Part shown: positions 1 to 6,102 of the stretch, piece after piece
Numbering within the stretch: position 1 is the first letter of the stretch
Layout: each line of letters opens with the position of its first letter
Assembly: GCA_026786065.1 (NCBI GenBank)
Contig: JAJAYS010000069.1
Coordinates: 1-8,366 of the forward strand
From: Polaromonas sp.
Lineage (GTDB): Bacteria; Pseudomonadota; Gammaproteobacteria; Burkholderiales; Burkholderiaceae_C
DNA length: 8,366 bases
Direction: 5' to 3'
Position numbers and translations under genes: made by a program
The notes under the pieces: generated by a model
Database searches by the model: none
What the model was told of the DNA's origin: nothing
What the model saw: the letters and a program-made list of their open reading frames with translations, nothing else

Positions 1-366
1 ATTGAGGTCGATGTCATCATCCAGAACATCAGCAAGGGGGGCCTGACCGACTTCAGCTTCACCGTGCATCGCAACGACTACATCCGCGCGATGGAACTGC
101 TCAAAGCCAAGGTGTTGCCGACGCTGGGTGCGACCGAGCTGACCGGCGACCCCAAGATTTGCAAGGTCAGCATCGTCGGCATCGGCATGCGCAGCCATGT
201 CGGCATTGCCAGCAAGATGTTCCGCGTGCTGGCTGAAGAAGGCATCAACATCCAGATGATCTCGACCAGCGAGATCAAGACCTCGGTGGTGATCGATGAG
301 AAGTACATGGAGCTGGCGGTGCGCGCGCTGCACAGGGCTTTTGACCTGGACCAGCCCGGCGTGTGA
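1..366 (+). CDS. lysC: Aspartokinase, C-terminal part (5' end outside window)
   Basis: This is the last 121 codons of an aspartate kinase, the enzyme that phosphorylates L-aspartate in the first step of lysine, threonine and methionine synthesis in the cytosol. The frame is open from base 1 and ends at TGA 364-366. The visible part is the regulatory region of tandem ACT domains: a stretch with IQNISKGGLTDFSFTV, then the hallmark block KVSIVGIGMRSHVGIASKMF, followed by GINIQMISTSEIKTSVV and the closing helix YMELAVRALHRAF. These match the conserved C-terminus of alpha-type, feedback-controlled bacterial aspartokinases, where the ACT domains bind lysine and/or threonine. The catalytic domain lies upstream of the window. 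The end is compact and normal, and a tRNA gene begins 42 bases later. The family assignment is secure; which amino acid inhibits the enzyme cannot be read from this fragment. Confidence 0.96.
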   Translation: MEVDVIIQNISKGGLTDFSFTVHRNDYIRAMELLKAKVLPTLGATELTGDPKICKVSIVGIGMRSHVGIASKMFRVLAEEGINIQMISTSEIKTSVVIDEKYMELAVRALHRAFDLDQPGV

Positions 367-393
367 AACACGATCGGTGCGCGCATCGTCGCC

Positions 394-399
394 TATAAT
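394..399 (+). promoter_or_regulatory. -10 box of the tRNA-Ser promoter
   Basis: A perfect TATAAT lies 9 bases before the first base of the tRNA, so transcription would start around 405-407, almost at the mature 5' end. No good -35 hexamer is visible at the usual 16-18 base spacing. The tRNA may also be read through from lysC, since no terminator separates them. Confidence 0.6.
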
Positions 400-408
400 T
401 GTGAGACT

Positions 409-501
409 GGAAACGTGACCGAGTGGCCGAAGGTGCTCCCCTGCTAAGGGAGTATGGGGTGTAGAGCCTCATCGAGGGTTCGAATCCCTCCGTTTCCGCC
501 A
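409..501 (+). tRNA. tRNA-Ser (anticodon GCU)
   Basis: A class II tRNA of 93 bases including an encoded CCA end. The acceptor stem pairs GGAAACG (409-415) with CGTTTCC (491-497), followed by discriminator G498 and CCA 499-501. The anticodon stem CTCCC/GGGAG encloses the loop CTGCTAA, giving anticodon GCT, which reads the serine codons AGC and AGU. A long variable arm typical of tRNA-Ser follows, then the T stem GAGGG/CCCTC with loop TTCGAAT. All parts look intact. The variable arm, discriminator G and anticodon together fix the identity as serine. Confidence 0.97.
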
Positions 502-504
502 AAT

Positions 505-540
505 AAAAACCCTAAGTGATTGATTCACTTAGGGTTTTTT
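505..540 (+). terminator. Rho-independent terminator after tRNA-Ser
   Basis: A perfect 15-base stem pairs AAAAACCCTAAGTGA (505-519) with TCACTTAGGGTTTTT (525-539) around a 5-base loop, and the right arm merges into a run of six T. It sits 4 bases after the tRNA CCA. Because the left arm begins with A residues, the structure would also end in U when read on the minus strand, so it may work in both directions. Confidence 0.93.
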
Positions 541-544
541 CATT

Positions 545-932
545 TCTACTTGAGTCATTTGCTTTTTTTCTACCATTGCATCTACCGATGTTGTGGGTGA
601 TTGAAAAAACCTCTGACCATCTTGTCGGCGCAGATAGAGATTTGACCCGACTGAACCGCCCTGAGTGCGATTCAGGCGTGCCAACCATCGTGAAACGCAT
701 CCATGAGGTTGGGCAGTTTGGTATTGACTTGGGCGCGCCGGTGTGGAGGCACACATCCATAACCAGAGTGCCCGGTTCAGCCAGTTGCAATGCCATAAGG
801 CAAGCTGCTTCTTCCTGCCTTTGCAACCTGACCGATAAGCCCGCTTAACTTACTGTAAATGGAATAAAAAAGCGGCTTTGTCAGAACTGGCGTGCGAACT
901 GCAGCACCTGCTGCCGGTCCGCACAAAATGAA
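545..932. other. 388 bases without a recognisable gene
   Basis: Short open frames exist on both strands (for example 516-848 plus and 512-826 minus), but none has a convincing ribosome binding site or resembles a family I know. The plus one starts inside the terminator hairpin and the minus one ends in it. The ends of the region are visibly more AT-rich than the flanking genes. The middle could be a remnant of decayed coding DNA on either strand, but I cannot name it. Confidence 0.5.
892..924 (-). terminator. Hairpin just past the secreted-protein gene (possible 3' structure)
   Basis: An inverted repeat, GTGCG..AC..GCAGCA (892-906) against TGCTGC..GT..CGCAC (909-924), lies 9 to 41 bases past the stop of the minus-strand gene. 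A run of six T in the minus sense (bases 866-871) follows only after about 20 more bases. It is therefore not a textbook intrinsic terminator. It may still protect or help end the transcript. Confidence 0.35.
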
Positions 933-1751
933 TCACTTGTTATTGGAAAACGAGCTGACGCATTGGCCCTGGTTTTTAAAGATCCCCTCCCATCCGCCGT
1001 TCTTGCATTCGTCTTTGTTGGTCGGCCCGAGTTCAAAATTGTAGGTAGTAGAGACGCCGCCGATGCCGACCTTTAACGCATCCGTGTTGCCGTCAAAATT
1101 GGTCCAGCCGCCGCCAGCTTTCAATATCGTATTTGGCTGGCTGGGCAAATCGCGGATTCCGATATTCGGATAATGCCCCAGCAACTCGGCTACTGTGCAC
1201 GGTGTACTTTGGGCGCAGACAGAAGAAGGGAACCGTGATGGGTTGCCGGCACTGCTTAGCCACCACTTGCCAGCCAGTGTGTTCCAGGTCTGCCAGACGC
1301 CCGCCATAACAGGTCCGAGGCTCGGCTCGTGATAAGGTTCGAAGACCAGGCGACCCCTGAATGCAAAGTCGATGTCGGTCACATCGTTGTCGACAGAGAA
1401 CTGCAGCGCAATCGCCAAAACGTCAGTGGGCGGTGTCGGGGTGGTCTTGTAGGTCGAATAGCTCAACGTTGTGATGTCGGCAAACTTCTTGCCGGCAAGC
1501 TGGCCTAGCAAAGTACCAAGAGAGGGCCTGTCACTGGGAGAAACAAGCTTCAGATGCGCGCTTCCGCCACCGGCGGGCGGCGTCGCGGGGCCGCTTACCA
1601 TCTCACACAGATTGCCAGCCAGGCAGGGCGTTCCCTCCAAATCGTCGAAGAAAACCCACCCCTTCATGTCAGCCGGTGACACAGTGACTGTGGTTTGCGC
1701 AAAGACCGGGGCGCAGGCGAGCGCGAGTGCACTCAAAACAATGCTCTTCAT
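933..1751 (-). CDS. Secreted protein of unknown function with three close cysteine pairs
   Basis: A predicted 272-residue exported protein. The chosen ATG (1749-1751) has GGAG at 1757-1760, five bases upstream, and starts a classic signal peptide: MKS, a hydrophobic stretch IVLSALALACAPV, and an AxA-like site VFA|Q after residue 18. The open frame extends upstream to 1967, but that part looks non-coding. The mature protein has six cysteines in three close pairs (C43/C49, C179/C185, C249/C264), suggesting disulfides in the periplasm or outside the cell. The middle (about residues 90-140) looks beta-rich. The C-terminus carries KDECKNGGW and FKNQGQCVS (about 247-266), a short motif I recall from the tails of various bacterial secreted proteins without a known role. 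I see no catalytic motif, lipobox, membrane segment or cell-wall sorting signal in the mature part. It appears to be a single-gene unit, facing away from the IS. Confidence 0.82.
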   Translation of the reverse strand: MKSIVLSALALACAPVFAQTTVTVSPADMKGWVFFDDLEGTPCLAGNLCEMVSGPATPPAGGGSAHLKLVSPSDRPSLGTLLGQLAGKKFADITTLSYSTYKTTPTPPTDVLAIALQFSVDNDVTDIDFAFRGRLVFEPYHEPSLGPVMAGVWQTWNTLAGKWWLSSAGNPSRFPSSVCAQSTPCTVAELLGHYPNIGIRDLPSQPNTILKAGGGWTNFDGNTDALKVGIGGVSTTYNFELGPTNKDECKNGGWEGIFKNQGQCVSSFSNNK

Positions 1752-2025
1752 AAAGACTCCATTCCTGTCGGTTAAGCCAATGAAATGTTGCACCGAGACA
1801 TGGCTATTGCGCTTCGGCGCGTATCGGATAGTACGCCGTGCATAAATGCTGTCCATCCCAAAATAAACGACGAGCTGCTGTCGAGGACGCGTGCGGGCAT
1901 TCAGTGTCCAAGGAGATGCCACGCATCGTGGCCTGGTTGGGCGCCGGGTTGTCCGTTCGTGCTGCACCTGCTTGCCTCCTCGGACCTAAAAGATCGCCAG
2001 CTGATTTCACAGCGCACCAAGAATG
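1752..2025. other. Upstream region of the secreted-protein gene
   Basis: These 274 bases lie between the secreted-protein start and the IS end and should hold the minus-strand promoter. I see no good -35/-10 pair. A quasi-palindrome with arms CGGCG and CGCCG lies about 70 bases upstream of the start, near 1816-1840, and could be an operator or chance. Overlapping open frames here have no support as genes. Confidence 0.35.
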
Positions 2026-2056
2026 CCCTATGGAAGGTCTGCGCAAACCCCGCCAA
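2026..2056 (+). repeat. Left terminal inverted repeat of the IS
   Basis: This is the transposase-3'-side end. It pairs imperfectly with 3199-3228 and lies 11 bases beyond the transposase stop. The GGAAGG at 2032-2037 resembles the start of IS5-type ends, so the true tip may be a few bases inward. Confidence 0.6.
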
Positions 2057-2066
2057 AGCCAGAGTT

Positions 2067-3168
2067 TCAAGTCATAACTTCACAGAACGAAACCGCAAGT
2101 GCGATTACGTCGGATTTCAGCCCAAATGCGCTCTCGTTTGCAGCCTTTTCCCGGCTGCTTGCGGGCATAAACCCGCGTCGCAGGCGTACCCATTCCCGGC
2201 CTGCTTGCACCAGCGCTCGCCGCGCCATCCAAAGATTGGACAGCGCAAACAGCGTGACCAGTTGCGCCGTGTTCTTGGCCAAGCCCTTGTAGCGAACCTT
2301 GGTGAAACCGAACTGGCACTTGATGACCCGAAACGGGTGCTCTACCTTGGCCCGCACACTGGCTTTTATCTGCTCGGCTTTGTTCAGCAAACCGCCCCAA
2401 GGCGAATTCTTGTCAAGTGCTCTGCGTTTTCCGGGACGCATCGCCACATGCCAATCCACTCTCGTTGCTTCCGTCCGCTTGGTGGCACCCTGGTAGCCTG
2501 CATCGGCAAAGACGACCTCCTCGTTTCCATGCAGCAGCGCGTGGCCCTGGGTCACGTCGCAGAAGTTGGCAACTGTGCCAACGAAGCTGTGCTCCAGGCC
2601 CGAATCGACATCGACGCCAATATGGGCCTTCATGCCAAAGTGCCACTGGTTTCCGTTCTTGGTCTGATGCATCTCGGGGTCGCGCTGGCCGTCCTTGCTG
2701 TTGTTCGAACTCGGTGCGGCAATCAATGTGGCATCGACGACTGTTCCGGTCCTGAGCAGCAGGCCTCTGGCAGCCAGCGTGGTGTTGATGGTGCTCAGCA
2801 CCTGCGCGCTCAGCTGGTGATCTTCGAGCAAGTGGCGAAAGCGCAAAATGACGGATTCGTCGGGCAGGCGCGTGACGTCGGGGTCGAGCCGGGCAAATTC
2901 GCAGTACAGCGGCGTGTCGTGCAGCGCCTACTCCATGGCCGCGTCGCCAAAGCCGAACCACGGCTGCATGAAGTGAACGCGCAGCATGGTCTCCACCGCA
3001 AAATGCGAGCGCCCGCCCTGGCTGCCTGCGCTGGGGGCCACCGGGGCAATAACGGAAACCAGCTCGGCTCAAGGCATTACCCAGGTTCATTTCATCGAGG
3101 AACACGCGCATGCGCGTCATCTTTGTGGTCAGTTCAAATCCGGTGGTGAAAAGGCTGATTTGTTTCAT
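2067..3168 (-). pseudogene. IS5-type DDE transposase, broken by a frameshift and two stops
   Basis: Reading from ATG 3166-3168, the protein begins MKQISLFTTGFELTTK and runs normally to DEMNL. One extra base between about 3077 and 3084 then shifts the frame. In the restored frame the next codons give a TGA (3069-3071) where IS5 relatives have a Trp codon (PWAEL), then AELVSVIAPVAP, RSHFAVETMLRVHFMQPWFG and DAAME. A TAG (2928-2930) follows where Glu is expected (MEEALHD). From there the frame is open to 2067, about 285 codons, and contains the DDE catalytic core: Asp in TVVDATLIAAP, Asp in VFADAGYQG and Glu in RAKVEHPFRVIK. The chemistry residues thus survive but the N-terminal DNA-binding part is disconnected. 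The C-terminus extends some 50 residues past ALSNLWMARR. The family is secure. A sequencing error could explain one lesion, not easily all three. Confidence 0.9.
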
Positions 3169-3198
3169 CGTGAGATAACGTCTGGGGCGGGATGGCGG

Positions 3199-3228
3199 TT
3201 GGCTGGGTTTTGCAGAGATTCTTTAGGG
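3199..3228 (-). repeat. Right terminal inverted repeat of the IS
   Basis: This is the transposase-5'-side end, complementary to 2026-2056 with a few mismatches and one gap. It lies about 30 bases upstream of the transposase start and would carry or adjoin its promoter. Confidence 0.6.
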
Positions 3229-3437
3229 ACCCTCTTCATAACCCCCTGCGGTCTGTGATCAGCTGGGCTCGGGCGGCCCGCCTTGTTTTTCTTCGCCTTT
3301 AGACGGGCTATCGGCCTGCAAAAAGACGCCTTGCGGCCCACCGTGATTCGGCTTCCACCGTCCCGCCAAGGTTATGCAGAGGGCTCCTCGATCTCCCCGG
3401 CGCCGGTCGCAAGTTAAAGGGTAAATGCCGACCTTAC

Positions 3438-3481
3438 GCCGGGGCGGCCCTCGTCAAAATGGTGTTGACGAGGCCGCCGGC
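3438..3481 (+). repeat. Long inverted repeat before the binding-protein gene (operator or hairpin)
   Basis: The left arm GCCGGGGCGGCCCTCGTCAA (3438-3457) pairs with the right arm TTGACGAGGCCGCCGGC (3465-3481) around the 7-base loop AATGGTG; three extra bases on the left side form bulges. As RNA it would be a very stable hairpin. As DNA, the inner part CGTCAA-N7-TTGACG is a symmetrical site overlapping a possible -35 box. No T run follows directly, so a terminator role is less likely. Confidence 0.6.
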
Positions 3482-3493
3482 ACCTGATTTTCT
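3465..3493 (+). promoter_or_regulatory. Candidate sigma-70 promoter for the binding-protein gene
   Basis: TTGACG (3465-3470, five of six to consensus) is followed after 17 bases by TTTTCT (3488-3493, a poor -10) preceded by the extended -10 element TG (3485-3486). Transcription would start near 3500, leaving about a 40-base leader. The -35 lies in the right arm of the inverted repeat, so a protein bound there could block the promoter. Confidence 0.4.
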
Positions 3494-3538
3494 GCATCGG
3501 CCGTGTCTTTTTCCAAACCCGATATCAGAAAGACCATC

Positions 3539-4423
3539 ATGAAAAATTAGTCCCTGCTGTTTGCTGCCTTGCTGGCGCTGGGCCTGGTCGGCCCGGTCGG
3601 CGCACAAACGCTGAAAAAAGTAGCCGACGCCAACAAGATCACCGTGGCTTACCGCGAGGCATCCGTGCCCTTCAGCTACCTGATCGGTTCGAGCAAGGCC
3701 GTCGGCTTTTCAGTCGAACTGACGGAAGCCATCGTTGAGGACGTGCGCAAGGCCACGAAAAAACCGAACCTCGAAGTCGGCTACATGGCGGTCACTTCCC
3801 AGAACCGGATTCCGCTGATGGCGAATGGCACCATCGACCTTGAGTGCGGCTCCACCACCAACAATTCGACCCGCGCCAAGGACGTGACGTTCTCGACCAA
3901 TATTTTCTACACCGGTACGCGGCTGTTGACCAAGACGGATTCGGGCATCAAAAACTACGCTGACCTGGCGAACAAAGTTGTCGCGAGCACCACCGGCACC
4001 ACGAATGCGCAGGTCATTCGCAAGTACAACGCCGACAAAAAGCTCGACATGCAGCTTGTGCTGGGCAAGGACCATGACGACTCGCTGCTGCTGGTTGAAA
4101 CCGACCGTGCGAAGGCGTTTGCGATGGACGACATTTTGCTGTTCGGTCTGCGCGCCAACAGCAAAAACCCTGCGGCACTCGAAGTCGTCGGCGAGTCGCT
4201 GCAAGTGGAGCCGTATGCTTGCTTCCTGCGAAAAGACGATCCGGAGTTCAAAACACTCGTGGATGGAACCATCAACCGGATGATGAAGTCGGGCGAGTTT
4301 GCCAAGCTCTACGACAAGTGGTTTACCCAGCCCATCCCGCCCAAAGGCATGAACCTCGGTTTGCCGATGAGCGAAGAGTTGAAGTCCAATTTAAAAGCGC
4401 CTAGCGACCAGCCGGCCATGTGA
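3539..4423 (+). pseudogene. Amino-acid ABC transporter substrate-binding protein (GltI-like), TAG at codon 4
   Basis: The frame encodes a periplasmic solute-binding protein of the SBP_bac_3 family, close in style to glutamate/aspartate-binding GltI. After export such proteins pass their ligand to an inner-membrane ABC permease. From ATG 3539-3541 the reading is M-K-N-stop, then SLLFAALLALGLVGPVGA|Q, so TAG 3548-3550 interrupts an otherwise normal signal peptide (cleavage expected after residue 22). The rest is intact: ITVAYREASVPFSYL, VGFSVELTEAIV, the family block GTIDLECGSTTNNSTRAKD, then FYTGTRLLTK, AFAMDDILLFGL, EPYACFLRKDDPEF and a C-terminal GEFAKLYDKWF. Total length is about 294 codons, normal for the family. 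TTG 3569 or CTG 3554/3557 could serve as later starts, but none has a ribosome binding site and TTG would truncate the signal peptide. No permease or ATPase gene lies next to it. It may be a recent pseudogene, a sequence error, or translated by an unusual route. Confidence 0.85.
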
Positions 4424-4457
4424 GGGCGAAGGGAGGCAGCGCCACCGAGGCGACGGC

Positions 4458-4862
4458 TCAATCGATCGACGCGCTCCAGCGTTGGCCCCAGGAGCCCTTT
4501 TCGATGTCGCGTCTTTCGCGTTTGGTCGGTCGGCCGTGCGCCCGGTGCTCGGCCGGTTCCACGCCGAGCTGGCGCTGGTCGGCCAGGTGCGCCCTGAGGG
4601 CCAGACTCTCGGGCGTCTCTTCATACAGCTGCTGCGCGACCGGGGCCGGGCCGCGCTGAGCTGAAAGGCTACGAACGACGATGCTGCGTGTTGAAGGCCC
4701 CTGGCGCAAGGCTACCGTGTCGCCGGGCTTCAACTCACGCGAAGCCTTGACTGCCAGACCATTGACCATGACCCGGCCGCGCGCGACCTCGTCGCTGGCC
4801 AGCGACCGGGTCTTGTAAAAGCGGGCCGCCCAAAGCCATTTATCGATGCGTAGTTTGTCCAT
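4458..4862 (-). CDS. hslR: Heat-shock protein 15, S4-domain RNA-binding protein
   Basis: A 134-residue protein matching Hsp15 (133 residues in E. coli). In the known family it binds free 50S subunits that still carry a nascent chain on peptidyl-tRNA after abortive release, helping recycle them during heat stress. The N-terminal S4 domain is clear: LRIDKWLWAARFYKTRSLA (residues 4-22), then GRVMVNGLAVKASRELKPGD (about 29-48), the alpha-L RNA-binding fold. The C-terminus is long and charged, with HGRPTKRERRDIEK, the conserved basic tail of Hsp15. The ATG at 4860-4862 has GGA six bases upstream (4869-4871) and removes an upstream extension that looks non-coding. It is divergent from tctC across 145 bases and has no evident functional link to the transport genes. 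It ends 34 bases from the end of the binding-protein gene, converging with it. Confidence 0.92.
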   Translation of the reverse strand: MDKLRIDKWLWAARFYKTRSLASDEVARGRVMVNGLAVKASRELKPGDTVALRQGPSTRSIVVRSLSAQRGPAPVAQQLYEETPESLALRAHLADQRQLGVEPAEHRAHGRPTKRERRDIEKGSWGQRWSASID

Positions 4863-5007
4863 GACAAGTCCATTATTTACCGCCTCTGGGCGACGGTGTT
4901 TTGGGGTGAATACCGAGGCCGCGTATCGCGCGAAGCGCAGCATAATGACTGGCTTAGAACACCTATTTCTGGCATCCATCCGACAGTTTTTACCCCAGGA
5001 GACATTT
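4863..5007. promoter_or_regulatory. Divergent promoter region of hslR and tctC
   Basis: These 145 bases must hold the starts of both genes unless tctC is read from elsewhere. CATAAT at 4941-4946 is a possible -10 for tctC, but no matching -35 is visible. I see no clear heat-shock promoter for hslR. A tight GCGC-GAA-GCGC inverted repeat lies near 4928-4938. Confidence 0.3.
4997..5001 (+). promoter_or_regulatory. Ribosome binding site of tctC
   Basis: AGGAG, six bases before ATG 5008-5010. It decides the start of tctC: an open frame runs upstream to 4846 but overlaps hslR and has no such site. Confidence 0.8.
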
Positions 5008-5967
5008 ATGCGTCGCGATACCTTTTTAAAAGCCGTGGCTGCTCTGGCCGCGTGTGGCAGCTTTCCACTTTCGGCGCTGGCGGCAACCAGCGTCAAGATG
5101 ATGATCCCGGCCAACCCCGGCGGCGGTTGGGACACCACCGGCCGGGCACTCGGCAAGGCACTGCAGGAGTCGGGCGCCGCCGATACAGTAACCTTCGACA
5201 ACAAGGGCGGTGCTGCGGGCGCAATCGGGCTGGCGCAGTTCGTCAATGGCAGCAAGGGCGACCCCAACGCCCTGATGGTGATGGGCGCGGTAATGCTGGG
5301 CGGCATCATCACCGGCAAGCCGCCGGTCAACCTGAGTCAGGCTACGCCGATTGCCCGGCTGACCAGCGAATACAACGTGTTCGTGTTGCCCGCCAATTCG
5401 CCACTCAAGTCGATGGCCGATGTGATCGAACAACTGAAAAAAGACCCCGGTAGCGTCAAGTGGGGCGGCGGCTCGCGCGGCTCGACCGAGCACATCGCGG
5501 CGGCCATGATCGCGCGTGAAGTCGGCGTCGATCCATCGAAGATCAACTACGTCGCCTTCCGTGGCGGCGGTGAAGCCACGGCAGCTATTCTGGGCGGCAA
5601 CGTCACGGTGGGCGGCAGCGGCTACAGCGAGTTTGCCGAGTACATCAAAACTGGCAAGATGAAGGCGCTTGCGGTGACGTCCGAGGCGCGGCTCAAAGGC
5701 GTCAATGTGCCGACCTTGAAGGAGCAGGGCGTCAAGGTCGTGATCGGCAACTGGCGCGGCGTGTACGGTGCGCCCGGCATCTCGGCCGAGCAGCGTAAAA
5801 CCCTGACCGACATGGTGCTGAAGGCGGCCAAGTCGAAGTCATGGATGGAGGCCATGGATAAGAACAACTGGACTCCAGCGGTGCTGAGCGGTGCAGCATT
5901 CGAAAAGTTTGTCGATGACGACTTCGCCAGCCTGCGCGCGACCATGGTGAAGTCCGGCATGATTTGA
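5008..5967 (+). CDS. tctC: Tripartite tricarboxylate transporter, periplasmic binding protein (BUG family)
   Basis: A 319-residue TctC/BUG protein, the extracytoplasmic receptor that captures a carboxylate and delivers it to TctAB. The family is very large in Burkholderiales and most members have unknown ligands, so citrate is only one option. The signal peptide runs to about residue 25 (LSALA|ATSVK). An N-terminal RRDTFLK resembles a Tat motif but has one residue too many between RR and FL. The mature part shows the family landmarks: KMMIPANPGGGWDTTGRAL (30-48), FDNKGGAAGAIG (63-74), WGGGSRGSTEHIAA (152-165), NYVAFRGGGEATAAILGG (180-197), GSGYSEFAEYIKTGKMKALA (203-222) and NWRGVYGAPGI (248-258). 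Length and ends are normal. It is first in a tctC-tctB-tctA operon, separated from tctB by 135 bases holding a strong hairpin. Confidence 0.95.
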   Translation: MRRDTFLKAVAALAACGSFPLSALAATSVKMMIPANPGGGWDTTGRALGKALQESGAADTVTFDNKGGAAGAIGLAQFVNGSKGDPNALMVMGAVMLGGIITGKPPVNLSQATPIARLTSEYNVFVLPANSPLKSMADVIEQLKKDPGSVKWGGGSRGSTEHIAAAMIAREVGVDPSKINYVAFRGGGEATAAILGGNVTVGGSGYSEFAEYIKTGKMKALAVTSEARLKGVNVPTLKEQGVKVVIGNWRGVYGAPGISAEQRKTLTDMVLKAAKSKSWMEAMDKNNWTPAVLSGAAFEKFVDDDFASLRATMVKSGMI

Positions 5968-6044
5968 TGTCCCGGGGCTGGGGCCTGTGCCGCAGCCTCT
6001 CGTCCTCCGGCCCTGGTCTTTTACCGGCTGCCCCGCCCCCGCGT

Positions 6045-6086
6045 GGCGGCCGGTTTGCCTTCCGGCCCCGCCGGTTTCTTTTTTTT
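6045..6086 (+). terminator. Terminator-like hairpin between tctC and tctB (probable attenuator)
   Basis: GGCGGCCGG (6045-6053) pairs with CCGGCCCCGCC (6062-6072, with a two-base bulge) around an 8-base loop. Six bases later comes a run of eight T (6079-6086). This is a good intrinsic-terminator shape, yet it lies inside the operon: the tctB ribosome binding site starts only four bases after the T run. Partial termination or 3' protection of tctC mRNA would give more binding protein than membrane subunits, a pattern known for other binding-protein-dependent transporters. Confidence 0.72.
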
Positions 6087-6102
6087 CTTGAAAGGCGCTG
6101 CC

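Larger units (their letters stand above)
2026..3228 (-). mobile_element. Decayed IS5-family insertion sequence, about 1.2 kb
   Basis: The element is defined by the IS5-type transposase inside it and by imperfect inverted ends. The left end (2026-2056, beginning CCCTATGGAAGGTCTGC) matches the reverse complement of the right end (3199-3228, beginning CCCTAAAGAATCTCTGC) at about 24 of 31 positions with one gap, sharing CCCTA, GAA, TCTGC, AAA, CCC and GCCAA. The span of about 1203 bases fits IS5-group elements. The exact outer boundaries are uncertain: I find no clear target-site duplication, and the shared CCCTA/TAGGG could be end or flank. With eroded ends and a broken transposase, the copy looks old and immobile on its own. 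Confidence 0.82.
3229..3538. other. Non-coding stretch between the IS and the binding-protein gene
   Basis: No gene is recognised in these 310 bases. A short GC-rich stem, GGCG/CGCC (3272-3275 with 3279-3282), followed by TTGTTTTT (3283-3290) is a weak terminator candidate on the plus strand. Further on there are only the long inverted repeat and the promoter candidate, listed separately. Confidence 0.45.

Noticed and set aside
512..848. Small overlapping open frames on both strands after the tRNA.
   Set aside because: They begin or end inside the terminator hairpin, lack ribosome binding sites, and match nothing recognisable.
409..932. tRNA-Ser as the attachment site of an integrated island.
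   Set aside because: I found no repeat of the tRNA 3' end later in the window and no integrase gene.
1752..1967. A 72-residue N-terminal extension of the secreted protein.
   Set aside because: It has no ribosome binding site or plausible composition, and would bury the clear signal peptide starting at 1751.
3069..3090. Programmed frameshifting in the IS transposase.
   Set aside because: There is no slippery run at the shift, and two in-frame nonsense codons follow in the restored frame, so decay explains it better.
1785..3149. A 454-codon plus-strand open frame across the IS.
   Set aside because: It runs antisense to the recognisable transposase, crosses the IS boundary, and resembles no protein family.
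4846..5007. Possible N-terminal extension of tctC.
   Set aside because: It would overlap the hslR start, lacks a ribosome binding site, and places the signal peptide in the middle of the protein. ATG 5008 has AGGAG six bases upstream.
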